From contig OY997594.1 of assembly GCA_963921825.1 (NCBI GenBank), forward strand, positions 10,855,001 to 10,919,000: a DNA stretch of 64,000 nucleotides, in the 5' to 3' direction. The first letter of the stretch is position 1, and each line of letters opens with the position of its first letter. Source of the stretch: Erodium maritimum (lineage: Eukaryota; Streptophyta; Magnoliopsida; Geraniales; Geraniaceae). Of the stretch, positions 54,541 to 64,000 are shown in pieces. A model generated the notes under the pieces. It was not told where the DNA came from, did no database searches, and saw only the letters and a list, made by a program, of their open reading frames with translations. Position numbers and translations under genes: made by a program.

Positions 54541-55885
54541 GAGAGAGATAGTAAGTAGTGTAGGGTTGGTGTCTGTTAGGCGAGCAATGAAGGATGAAGG
54601 AAGGTTGACGAAGGAGGTCTCTGTAGTTTGTTTTATAACTGGTATCGGTAAAGCAGAGGCACAGACAACTGTAAAATTAAAATAATAAAAGGAATAAAAA
54701 ATTGGAGAGAAATGGGTCACGCAGGCGGTGCCTCCCGCGAGAGATGTCATCGTTTTTGGCACCCAACTTGTTTGTTTGATATTATTTGACATAAACATCT
54801 TGGAAAATATGATGGGCTGCTTGGCAGGTGAAGTTAACAAGTAACCAGTAACGACGAGCCCAATGGAATAGGTCGGCGATTTTTAAGAATACAATCGGCG
54901 GCTTTGGGAGGAGGCGGTGCGGACCTCAAGCACTATGGCTGGCTTGGGCTTTATTGACTTTAGTTCAGTTTTGTTTTGAAGAAAGGGGAAGGTATTCATT
55001 AATTTAAGCAGGCCTGGCCTGCTCACTTGGCAAGTTAGACAAAGGTCTAAAGCCTCGAATTTAAGAAAGGCCACATATTAAAAAAACGGGCCTAGCATCA
55101 TAAAGCCCAAACAAAAAAAATCTGATATTGTTTTTCTATAATACTCTTCTGCTACCGATTGTAACTCTCCGTTTGTTTTCCAAAAACAGCTCTTTGTCTT
55201 CCTAAATTTATAGTTTATTCTTCTCATCTAATTCAATTCCTGAGCAATTACAAAATCATATATACAAGGGTGAGTTTGAGTATAGATTTATCATCAACCT
55301 ACTTATTCTTTGTTTTTTTTTTGCTACTTTTCTCTTCAACATCAATCTCTTAGGCTCTCTATTTTCAAAACATTTATTGTCTACAACAAAATTCTGTTTT
55401 CGTTGTTATTTATGTCCTTTCGTGGAGAATCGAGACGAAACTAAAAAGAATATGTAGTTTGAACAGGTTTTGATTTCTCCACGTAGGGTTTTGTGTTTTT
55501 TTATTTATTATTTAATTCTTATTTTGCCATTTCTAAATGTGTGTGTTTTTAATATTTTCTTCTGAATAATTTTTATCTTGTCTTGGTTTTGTGCTGAATC
55601 TGATTCTGAATCAGTTTTTCTCCATCTCTCTGATCTTGTTTCTAAAATTATCCGTTTGAATGTGTCTCAACTCTGAATTGAACTGAACCAAATTGATTCA
55701 TATGCTTTTAATTTAGACCCAAGTAAAATTGAATGTGTCTCAACACTGTTGCACAGTTTCTTATCTCTGTTTGTTATGTATCTTTTTAATAATGATGGGT
55801 TGTAGGTTCACTGTTGGTTGCAGGTTCAATAAATCAACATGGCTCATCAAAAAATAAATATATAGTTCATAATTTGTTTATAATT
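54541..55885. other. Promoter-side and intergenic region
   Basis: No gene visible. The part next to 54541 should hold the promoter of the 169-residue protein gene. Around 55010-55110 'aggcctggcctgctcacttg' and similar GGCC-rich text, with partly related GGCC-rich sequence at 59200-59270 on the other side of the solo LTR, might be the two halves of an older DNA element; I could not match the ends. Confidence 0.35.
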
Positions 55886-56689
55886 GCTTTTGTCACGTCC
55901 CAAATCTGGTTTTGGGCGGACTCGAGACGTGACTTGAGAATAAAAAAAATAACATAAAACACAACCTTTCAACGATAGTAAGTCTCAAAATTTAATTCCA
56001 AACAATAACTCGATAAAAAGGTTTCTGAAACTGTAATAAGAGTCAAGCTCCGAATAAGCAAATAAAATATGAGGTTCAATACAATGACCAAGACGTCTCT
56101 AAACAAGCCCAGACTCTCCGGAAGCTCCCGAGCTTCGAGCCCATTACTCACCAAACACGCCTGTATAAACAATAGATAAAACAAAAAGGGGTGAACTTAC
56201 GCTAAGTAGGGAAAATCATAAACAGGTTAACCTCATTTTAGTAATAAAAGGGTTTTAGCACGGTCGCACAATGTGCAGTTAATACCATTACCCAATAACA
56301 TACTATGAAAAGACTAAAGAGGAAATAATACTCAATTCTTAAGAATAACGGTATTATGAGAAATCAAAAGGGAGGTACTGCAAGTATTTGATAACCATTA
56401 AAATGAGAACAAGTGAATATCACGCTAACAACTTCAATCCGAATACTCCAGAATACTAGGTTCTTGTGTCATGTCGGATTGTCCCTCGGTCCAGAGGACC
56501 ATAGATCATCGGGAACCGAGGTAATGCTCCTGCAGGACGCACACACTCGGGTGAATCTCAAGTAACCATTCTATCATCCTACACCGGACTCCTCAACGGT
56601 ATAGGTACCATACTGTATCAACAATAATCATTATCTCATCCTACACCGGACTCCTCAACGGTGTAGGTATCATACCGAGTCAACAATAA

Positions 56690-57030
56690 TCATTATCCCG
56701 CAGGATCATCCTATCAATGTCCCGTAGGATCTATAACCAATATCCAGCTGAATCACTAGCCAATGTCCCGCAGGGTCCCTAACCGTTATCCCGCAGGATC
56801 AATAACCGATGCCCCGTAGGGTCCCTAACCGTTATCCCGTAGGATCTGCCAAACGATACCCCGCAGGGTCTACCTAACATTATCCTGCAGGATCTACCCA
56901 ACAATCTCCCGCAGGATCTACCAAACCATGTTCCGTAGGATCACTCAACCAATGCCCCGTAGGGTCCATAACTCATATTCCGTAGGATCAAACAATCAAT
57001 GCCCCGCAGGGTCCACAACCAATCACACAA
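56690..57030 (-). repeat. Minisatellite of 'cccgcaggatc' units in the solo LTR
   Basis: About thirteen diverged copies of a 23- to 26-bp unit containing ccgcaggatc or ccgtagggtc. The reverse complement of the core resembles the 'ggaccctacggggcattg' repeat of the LTR pieces at 28.9-29.5 kb and 33.8 kb, so the array is ancestral but has changed in unit and number. Confidence 0.85.
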
Positions 57031-58702
57031 GGGATTCATACCCATAATTACACCTACCATCTTACTTACCATCCGCACTCCATCGGTCTATCACTCACCC
57101 GATCATATCCTTTAGCACAACCAATTACACTCAATCATTCATCCAACGTTCAATCACACAAGCATGCATTCGATCATTCAAGCATTTAAGCATTCAGGCA
57201 TTCAAGCATGCATTCAATCTAGTTTCGTTAAACTCTTGATTATCCTAATGACTAGCAACCAAGCATGTGAGCCTAACACACAACTAATCCGAGGGCTCAT
57301 CACGGCCCCTCTACCAGTAAATCAAAACCCAAGTATTGAAAGCGAAATATGCTAGTGATTTGCATCCTAAACATGCTTACTCGACACATCCGGTTATTAG
57401 TAATTCAAAGGCAATTATTCTAGTATTCGCATCCTATATGCAATTCTAGGACCTTTCCGATTTCATTAACCTAGAAGACATACTAGTATTGAAATACTCG
57501 AGGAGTTAGACTTTCCCTACCTGGCGGTCTTCCTCTAATAATACTCCGAGCTGCTGACGACCGGGCCAACTCCGTCTTCTCGGGCGAAGTTCAATCTGGG
57601 TTTTAACAATTCGAACTTACGATCAGATCAGGTAAGGCCCAAAGTAAAAAACAATACTATGCCCTTTAAAACTCGAACGGGTCTAAAGCGAGATTACAAA
57701 ACGAATCGGGCTCGAGTACCCGAGCCCCGAGCACAAAACCCGGTGCACGTAAACCGAGGCCAGTTGCCAGGGTACGGATCCCGAGGTGCGGGTTTCGAGG
57801 CGCGAATCCCGAGGGTCCGATTCAACGTTCCACTTTTGTCCCGTTCTAAGTCCTTTTAAAGTCTGATTTAGCCTTTCCAGTTACCAAAAACGTTCAACAG
57901 CCCTACGTCGTTCAGATGTTCAAATTATAGTCTTTTTAAATAAAACTGATTCCTTTCCCCGTTTTTGATTTCAAATAGATCTGATTTTAAATCCAGTTCT
58001 TTTAATTTCTTTAACAAAAATGAATACTCTGCTTCAGTTTCAACACCAAATGAACATAACCAGACAGCTCGAGAAATGAAAGGGTAAGAAACGAGGCTGG
58101 GGAGAAGTTTCCGACCGCCGGCGACGACATCGCCGGCGACCAAACCCACGGTTGTAACGCTTACCGTAGGGGAAAGGGACGATGGCGGGGAGGTGGTTGT
58201 AGACGTAGGAGCGGCGGAGCGAGGTGGGTCTTCTCGCCTCAGATCTGGACGGTGCGATTTTCGTCTCAGATCCGGCGAGAACGACGGCGCTGATGGGAAG
58301 TTCGGCGGCGCGTGGGAGATGACGCAGCCGGAGAAGACGAGAAGAAGGGTGAGAGGGGCGATGAGCTCGGTCGACGAGGAGTGGCCGTCGAGAGCTCGAG
58401 ATGAGATGGAGCTCGGGACGGGAAAGGGAGAGAACGCCGGGGACGAGAGCGTGGCCGGAACTTGTGCTGGGGTCCCGGCTCGGGATGAGGGAGAAGAGGA
58501 GGTGGGAGGGACGGCGTGGTCGGATCTGGCCGGAGAAGGTGAAGAAGAGGACGGTGAGGGAGAGGGGGACGGTGGCGGTGGTTGCTGGACGGAGTGGGGT
58601 GACGCGGCTTCAGGGCGAGGACGAGAGAGTGAGGTGGAGGGGGAGAGGCGTCCACGAAGAAGAAGAGGGACGAAGTGAGAGTTTCAGAACCCTAAAAACG
58701 TG

Positions 58703-58709
58703 TTATATA
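58703..58709 (-). promoter_or_regulatory. TATA box of the solo LTR
   Basis: TATATAA on the minus strand, about 280 bases from the LTR 5' end, followed downstream by a GC-rich leader (58680-58150) with proline/arginine-rich frames, as in the plus-strand LTR. The solo LTR may still have promoter activity toward 55.9 kb. Confidence 0.5.
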
Positions 58710-58989
58710 CGCGGGCCGGCCTAAACGGGCCTCAGAACGCGAATGGGCCGCTCGGCCCAAATGCCAGTTCGACTGGGTTAGGCCTGACCCGGCTTGGGTT
58801 GCTGGTCGGGTCTGACCAACCCGGTCCGACCCTCTAGATAAAAATAATATATATAATTTTCTTTTCTTTTCTCTTTTTGTCTTTTCCCCCTTCCTTTTTT
58901 TTTGAAAGCGATCGAAAATTAACTCGTTCCCAAACTACGACGTCAAAATTACTAACTCAAATAATAATCTTCCCGGTCTTTACAGCTTT

Positions 58990-59735
58990 ATAGTTATTGT
59001 TTCAAATATTCTGTTACACTGTTAATGTTGGTTTCTTTTGGTTTGGTTTAAGGTTTTCTTTGGGTTTGATTAGTGAGAATAACATATTTACTGTGTTTTT
59101 GGCCTGGTGAAGTTTTAGTAAAGGTTTGTTATTGATTATATTATATGGTGCAGAAGAAGTATTTGGTGTAATGGTCAGGCTTTTATTTTTTAAGAATATG
59201 AGAAGGCCCATTTTATTTTATTTTTTGCTTAAGGCCACGAAATTCCTAGGGCCGGCCCTAAATCCAAGTAGTAAATTATAATACCTATTATTGGAGACGA
59301 ACCCGAAACATATTAGAGATAAAACCAAAAGTTTCCGCTTAAAAGATAGGCAGATATTTCGACAAACATGGGTATAAATTCCAAGTACTCTACGAGAAAG
59401 AGTAGATTAAAACAAACCTTTAATATACGCGCCACAAAAAGAGTTCAATGAGCTATATTCCGTTTTAGGAGGTTGCCTTGGATCGCAAGAACAGATAGGA
59501 AGTTCTCCTGGCTAGCATTATCCCCTTGATAGGAACCAAAAGGATCTTGAGAGGCCAAAATGGTCGGCCTCCCAAAGACCCAAAGGCCTATTATAATTCT
59601 CAACGAGGTTGCTTGTCAGCCTTCTTTGAAATTTGGGGAGTGAGATCCTATAGGACCGCTTGCACATTTTGGTCGATATCTATGAGCACGAAGGCCCTCT
59701 TCCTTGAGACAGCCGCAATCTTTAGATTCTTTGAT
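58990..59735. other. Non-coding stretch between two LTRs
   Basis: A/T-rich on the left, then a mixed region (59460-59735) with a short frame of no recognisable family. GGCC-rich text at 59225-59265 is noted with 55010-55110. Confidence 0.4.
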
Positions 59736-60538
59736 TGTCACGCCCCAAATCCGGTTTTGACCGGACTCAAAACGTGAGCTAAGAATGATAATAAAATAAT
59801 AATAAAAGTAAGTTTAAACAAAACCAAATTCCGAAATTAGTTCCAAGTCAATAAAACCAGTACCACGAGTCAAACGCTCGAAACCACAATAAAATTGTTT
59901 AGTACAAAAAGAGAAAGTACGTCTCTACTAAGCAAGAAATCCCCGGACTGTCTGTGAGCTCCCGAGCCCCGAGACGTCCTCTAAACCAACTCACGATCGA
60001 CACCTGTAAAACAGTAAGTCAAGGGGGTGAGCTTTCGCTCAGTAGGAAAAAGTAGTAAAAGTAAATGGACTTCCGTTCTATCGCCACAAATACTCGATCA
60101 ATAGAACACACTAGTAAACGACAACACAAAAAACCAACAGGAAAACAACATTATCGATAATAGATCCAAGATAAAGAAACATACAAACAATAGAACATTC
60201 TTCTACGACCCCAACTACAAACGTCACTCAAAACCCGACATCATACGGACATAAGAAAAGTACACCATGATACTCCGATCATCACACACGGCTCAACCAC
60301 ATCATACCGGAATACATCATCGGTCTAGATGTCTTCCGGACACACAGCATCGGGGTGAAACATACACATCATACCAGAATACACCGTCGGTCTAGATGTC
60401 TTCCCGGACACACAACATCGGGGTGAAACCAAACACATCATACCAGAATACACCGTCGGTCTAGATGTCTTCCCGGACACACAGCATCGGGGTGAAACCA
60501 AACAATACATCATACCGTAATACATCATCGGTCTATAT
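59736..60538 (-). repeat. Ty3/gypsy LTR fragment, minus strand
   Basis: It starts TGTCACGCCCCAAATCCGG, the same terminus as 38474, followed by the shared 'agctcccgagccccgagac' and 'acctgtaaaacagtaagtc' segments. It includes a tandem repeat and stops near 60538, so the 5' LTR part is missing. Confidence 0.8.
60303..60538 (-). repeat. 67- to 72-bp minisatellite in LTR, about 3.5 copies
   Basis: 'cataccagaatacaccgtcg' and variants begin copies at 60303, 60370, 60439 and 60511. The array occupies the LTR position where other copies carry different minisatellites. Confidence 0.9.
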
Positions 60539-60944
60539 GTTGTTTGGTTTGGGCTATGTTGTGTTGTTTGGTTTTTCGGGAGTTCATTATACTTTCCGTT
60601 GCTCGTTTTCAAAAATAATAAAAAAATTCCTTGCAACTGTTTTTAGTTTTATTTACATTGTCGTTAAATTCATTTTTGTTTAAATTGACCGGGAGTAGAC
60701 CTAATAGGTCTATTCTCACTATGATAAATAAAGTTAAACTATCACTTCGGGGTCAAATCCCACTAATTTCCCCCAAAACTAACTGAACTGACTCGGGAAT
60801 AGACTGATTCAGTCTATTTCTACTATGTGTGCTCTAATGGAAAAAACAACTAAAAAAGATTTAAAAATAAGAACAATATACCACATACGATTGTGTAAAC
60901 TCGTTCGGGGGCACTTTCACGAGGACAAGTTAAATTCCCCCAGT
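60539..60944. other. Non-coding stretch
   Basis: Two related blocks, 'cgggagtagacctaataggt' near 60690 and 'cgggaatagactgattcagt' near 60795, form a diverged repeat. No gene visible. Confidence 0.4.
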
Positions 60945-61480
60945 CTTTTTTTTGATCGGCGAAAGAAAATTTAGAATAACCTCAATTCCGAGGTGGAAAG
61001 GTTACAAAAAAAAAACACAATCTCACTACAGATTGCGAGAAACAACAGGAAAAACCCAAATCTGAAATAAAGATCAGTACAAGAGAAAAAGAGATTTAAT
61101 CCAGAATTTGTAGAAGATCATGAATGAACCAATCTTTAAGATTTGATGGAAGGACAATGGGTGCCCAAGTGAAGTTAGCCGAGATGCATGTCTGGCCAAG
61201 AGATGTTGATGATCAACAAGTGAGAAGCTGCAAGTGAGGGGCTTCTAAAAGGAGGTAAGACTTGACCATGTCTTCAACTGAGTCCAAGTAGTCCTGAAGG
61301 GGAGATCGATCTCTTGTACTGACTCTTAGCCAGAGAAAAGAACCTGTCAAAGTTTCACAACAAACAGAAAACAGAAACACAAAACCCCAACCACAAACCT
61401 CAGCCATAGGAACCAAAGCCTAATGGAGAGTTTTCGGTATGGGAATTTATGCGCGCAAGGGTCCTATTACATGAGTCGGA
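60945..61480 (-). mobile_element. LINE 3' end fragment, minus strand
   Basis: On the minus strand it ends 'aaattttctttcgccgatca' followed by A (plus strand: T run at 60947-60954), a tail type shared with other LINEs here. A short frame at 61213-61416 has no recognisable motif. The right limit is uncertain. Confidence 0.4.
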
Positions 61481-61489
61481 GAGCTTGAG

Positions 61490-61826
61490 AAGTTGAGTTC
61501 AGATGATGACGAGAGAGTGATGAAACATACTACATGGTTTTACAGTGGCTCCGTGAAATTAGTTATTCCTTCGGGTGGGTGTGAGGTTATTGCGTTTATG
61601 GCCTTTTCAAGTTGTTTTGTGCTCTTTTCGAGTTTTGTTTTTGGGGCTTCATCAAGTTGTTGGAGGATCTTAGGTTTCGCCTTGACCTCGATTCTTAAAT
61701 CGTCAAAGGACCATTTTGTGATCGTTTTTAAGATCGATCCCATCAGGTTGTATTGTCCTCCCTTGGAGCTCTTTCTTGGAGCTTCAGTTTTTTTTCAATA
61801 AAAAGCAGCTCTTATAGAAAAAATAT
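61490..61826 (+). mobile_element. LINE 3' end fragment, plus strand
   Basis: Ends 'caataaaaagcagctcttat' plus A at 61826, again a LINE-type tail. An open frame (61493-61801) reads as leucine/serine-rich and is probably 3' untranslated sequence. Confidence 0.4.
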
Positions 61827-63105
61827 CATATAATTTTTTGTTGGAAGTGTTACAAGGAAAATTCTACTCTGATCTAGTCTAACCTCTACCCAATCAATTG
61901 GAGCAACTTATCATTTGAATTCGAATAAGTGACGTCAAAGAGATATGAGACCGTGAAATAACTCCCTTCGTCGTCAAACTAACCTAAATGGGGTATTATC
62001 ATGTACATTAATTTAAAGTTGCAATCGATCAGTTGCTGCTCTGCTGGTAGGTGAGCAATTAGTTTCTCAAGATAAGCCTTCAGGTAATACACCACATGGA
62101 GCTGTTGGTTCATATTTATGAAGTCTAAATTATTTTCATATCTGCTCAATCTATGTCAAAAAGCAAACAACAAGACCTTTAGTTAGCAAGAAAAACAGAA
62201 AAAAAAAACAGCAATAAAATTTGCCAGATAAAAGCAACATTATATAATCAATGAAAAGGTCCGTATAGCTAGCGACTCACCTGACTCTTCAATTACCGTG
62301 TTACAATGCCAAGTATTTGACTAGTTTCAGGACAGGTTGCAGATCACGTACAGCAGGACAGGACCTGTCCTCAAAAAACTTAAATGCTCCTACGGATCAT
62401 ATATCTGTATATGATGCAAATTAATCGAAATGCAATACTGTTGCAATGAATCCAATGATATAATATGCGTTGTTGCAAACTTATGGAACCTGCCACTTAT
62501 GGAGATATCACTTAATTTGATAATTAGGTTTGAGTTCAAGTCAACTACAAGGTTGCTTGTTCAAAAGGGTTTGTGTTTTAGGTGTTAGTTTCCGGTTGAA
62601 ATGTATGATATACATTATACAACGCTCTTGATGTGTACGTTCAATTATGGGATAACCGTGTTGCTAAGGTCATTACAAGGCACACATGTCGTGGAACCAA
62701 CGATCAACTGCATGTTTTTATTGCATAAGACCGTGACATTTGAACTAGAGAGATGAAGATGCGTTTGCAATATATATATATAGTCCCAGTAAATGTGTGC
62801 GGTTGAGTAGAGAATTAATGAGCCAAATCGGAGATGTGGCTATAAGTCTATAAGATAGGATATATAGTCATTGTTAGTTGGCAAAGCTAGCTCTTCCATT
62901 AAACCCACTTAAGCTTGGGTCATTTTCAGTTAACACTCAACTGGACTCTTAAATGCTTCATAAGCATTCACGTCAACCCTATCAAGCCACTTCCCAAGTG
63001 AACTCCTAATCCTTTCTCTTCTGACACGGATCACGATCAGTAACGATATGTCTCATCACAAGATTACTAAAATTTCCAATAGACAAGCTTTCTGTACTTA
63101 CTTCC
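61827..63105. other. A/T-rich non-coding stretch
   Basis: No gene, array or element end recognised. A short TA run lies at about 62770-62781. Confidence 0.5.
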
Positions 63106-63108
63106 TAA

Positions 63109-63386
63109 GTGCATCCACAGTGGGTTAGCTGGGAGCCAGTTAGGAGCAAAAACGCGGAGAGAAAGTCCACAAAGGAAAAGAGAGAAATTAATTTAAAATT
63201 GCTGGCTGTTAGCTCATCGCCAGCCCTTATCGCTGGCGGGGAGCAAAAATATGAAGGAAAGGTTATCATAAAGCCAACCAAAAAGGCTACCATTGTGGGT
63301 GCTGGCTGTAAGCCAAAAAAAATAATTTTTTATTGTCCCCGCCAGCGCCATCTCACCAGCTACCGGTGAGATGGTTGTGGATGCTC
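63109..63386. mobile_element. Tourist-like MITE, 278 bp
   Basis: The left end GTGCATCCACAGTGG and the reverse complement of the right end, GAGCATCCACAACCA, share GCATCCACA. TAA lies outside both ends (63106-63108, 63387-63389), the PIF/Harbinger-type 3-bp duplication. The interior carries inverted 'cgccagc/gctggcg' blocks. The right terminus is identical over its first 15 bases to that of the 2.4 kb element at 14074-16494. Confidence 0.82.
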
Positions 63387-63389
63387 TAA

Positions 63390-64000
63390 GGCTATCTATA
63401 ATGGGATAGAAACGGTTAGATCTAATTCCAATTGAATGGATGACAAAAAAAAAAGATAGATCCGATTCGTGGGAAAAAGTGGGCTGAAATTTTTTCTATA
63501 TTATTTGAGCTACGTGATGATTTTTCGCAAGAGAATCGAGATTCGACTCGAATAGACGGTCGACAGATCCACAGACTCAACTGGATGTCGAATCGATGGA
63601 ATCGTAGGGTTTGGACTTCTTTTCCAAAAAAGTGTCGAATCAACGCTCCTATTCGACGCGCAAATAATCCATATATGATATATCCATCCATCAATTGCTA
63701 ATTTTTTGTATAATTGATGGAAATTTGGCTTGTATTTAGTGTCACAATTCACTACCCACTTTGCGATCCAAATAGGTAGGACTAATGAATGCCATAAAGA
63801 GAGGGACTCGCCAGTTGATATGGTTGAGAGAGAGTAACGAGTAATTCCATACCAAACATATCAAATAAAGAGGTCCAGATCAGGACAGTACGTGCCTCTA
63901 TTGCTATTAGGGCTTCCACATGTTTTCACGTACAGTTGGGAGTATCATAGTTCCAGCTGGAAGTGGAAGCCAACATTTATATCATGATATATACACTTGG
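63390..64000. other. Non-coding stretch at the right edge
   Basis: Frames here are short and carry no recognised motif. Nothing else is visible up to the window end. Confidence 0.45.

Larger units (their letters stand above)
55891..58984 (-). mobile_element. Solo LTR of a Ty3/gypsy element, 3,094 bp
   Basis: On the minus strand it runs from TGTAAAGACCGGGAAG (58984) to GGGACGTGACA (55891). GCTTT lies immediately on both sides (55886-55890 and 58985-58989), a perfect 5-bp target duplication. No primer site, gag or pol is associated. This is the product expected when the two LTRs of one element recombine. The termini match the plus-strand LTR at 39186-42539, defining the full LTR of this family. 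Confidence 0.92.

Noticed and set aside
58193..58678. 161-codon plus-strand open frame
   Set aside because: It lies antisense in the GC-rich leader of the solo LTR; its glycine/arginine-rich composition follows from base composition and the sense strand is open too.
55010..59270. GGCC-rich text on both sides of the solo LTR as ends of one DNA transposon
   Set aside because: I could not align the two ends or find a target duplication, so I recorded it only as a note.

Overview
This is nuclear DNA from a flowering plant, probably a eudicot. The evidence is a JAGGED-type C2H2 zinc-finger gene with plant introns, a second intron-containing plant gene with a leader intron, and plant-type transposons: L1 LINEs with DUF4283/zinc-knuckle ORF1, Ty3/gypsy LTRs with an initiator tRNA-Met primer site, PIF/Harbinger, a Mutator-like element and MITEs. 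I could not name the species. The layout is typical of a gene-poor, transposon-rich region: three host genes in 64 kb, with most of the remainder assignable to mobile elements, largely broken and often nested.

Host genes, all on the minus strand. (1) 2191-3627: a JAGGED/NUBBIN-type zinc-finger regulator of lateral organ growth, four exons visible, first exon not found, with a GC-AG intron inside the zinc-finger region. (2) 13129-13482: an intact single-exon gene for a 117-residue acidic protein of unknown function, with a TATA box. (3) 53146-53988: a three-exon gene for a 169-residue plant protein of unknown function, with an additional intron in its 5' leader.

Region by region. 1-800: gypsy LTR/leader debris with minisatellites. 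4.1-12.2 kb: LINE-derived elements, including two tail-to-tail copies that share a target site, and a decayed Harbinger ORF1-like gene. 13.9-16.7 kb: a 2.4 kb PIF/Harbinger element with TTA target duplication carrying two decayed SANT/NAM-associated-like genes, flanked by duplicated host sequence. 16.7-21.3 kb: a nearly full ORF2 of an L1 LINE (endonuclease, reverse transcriptase, zinc finger, RNase H). 21.4-24.9 kb: two Harbinger transposase relics. 25.2-35.8 kb: a second L1 split by a 6.5 kb rearranged gypsy element that has inverted LTR ends, an internal inversion of pol and a 200-N assembly gap. 35.8-37.7 kb: a MITE and a 1.35 kb Mutator-like element with 9-bp target duplication. 38.1-45.5 kb: a three-level nest (LINE, split by a minus-strand LTR, itself split by a plus-strand LTR plus primer binding site). 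45.5-52.1 kb: LINE ORF1-only copies. 55.9-59.0 kb: a 3.1 kb solo LTR with a perfect 5-bp target duplication. 59.7-60.5 kb: another LTR piece. 63.1 kb: a Tourist-like MITE whose ends match the 14 kb Harbinger element.

I see no operon, CRISPR array, rRNA or tRNA gene, and no novel defence or metabolic system. The most notable signals are structural: the rearranged gypsy element, LTR-borne minisatellites and palindromes, long poly(G) runs, ORF1-only LINE derivatives, a MITE and its candidate parent element, and the GC-AG intron in the JAGGED-type gene. Coordinates of element ends are by eye; those with target duplications are the firmest.
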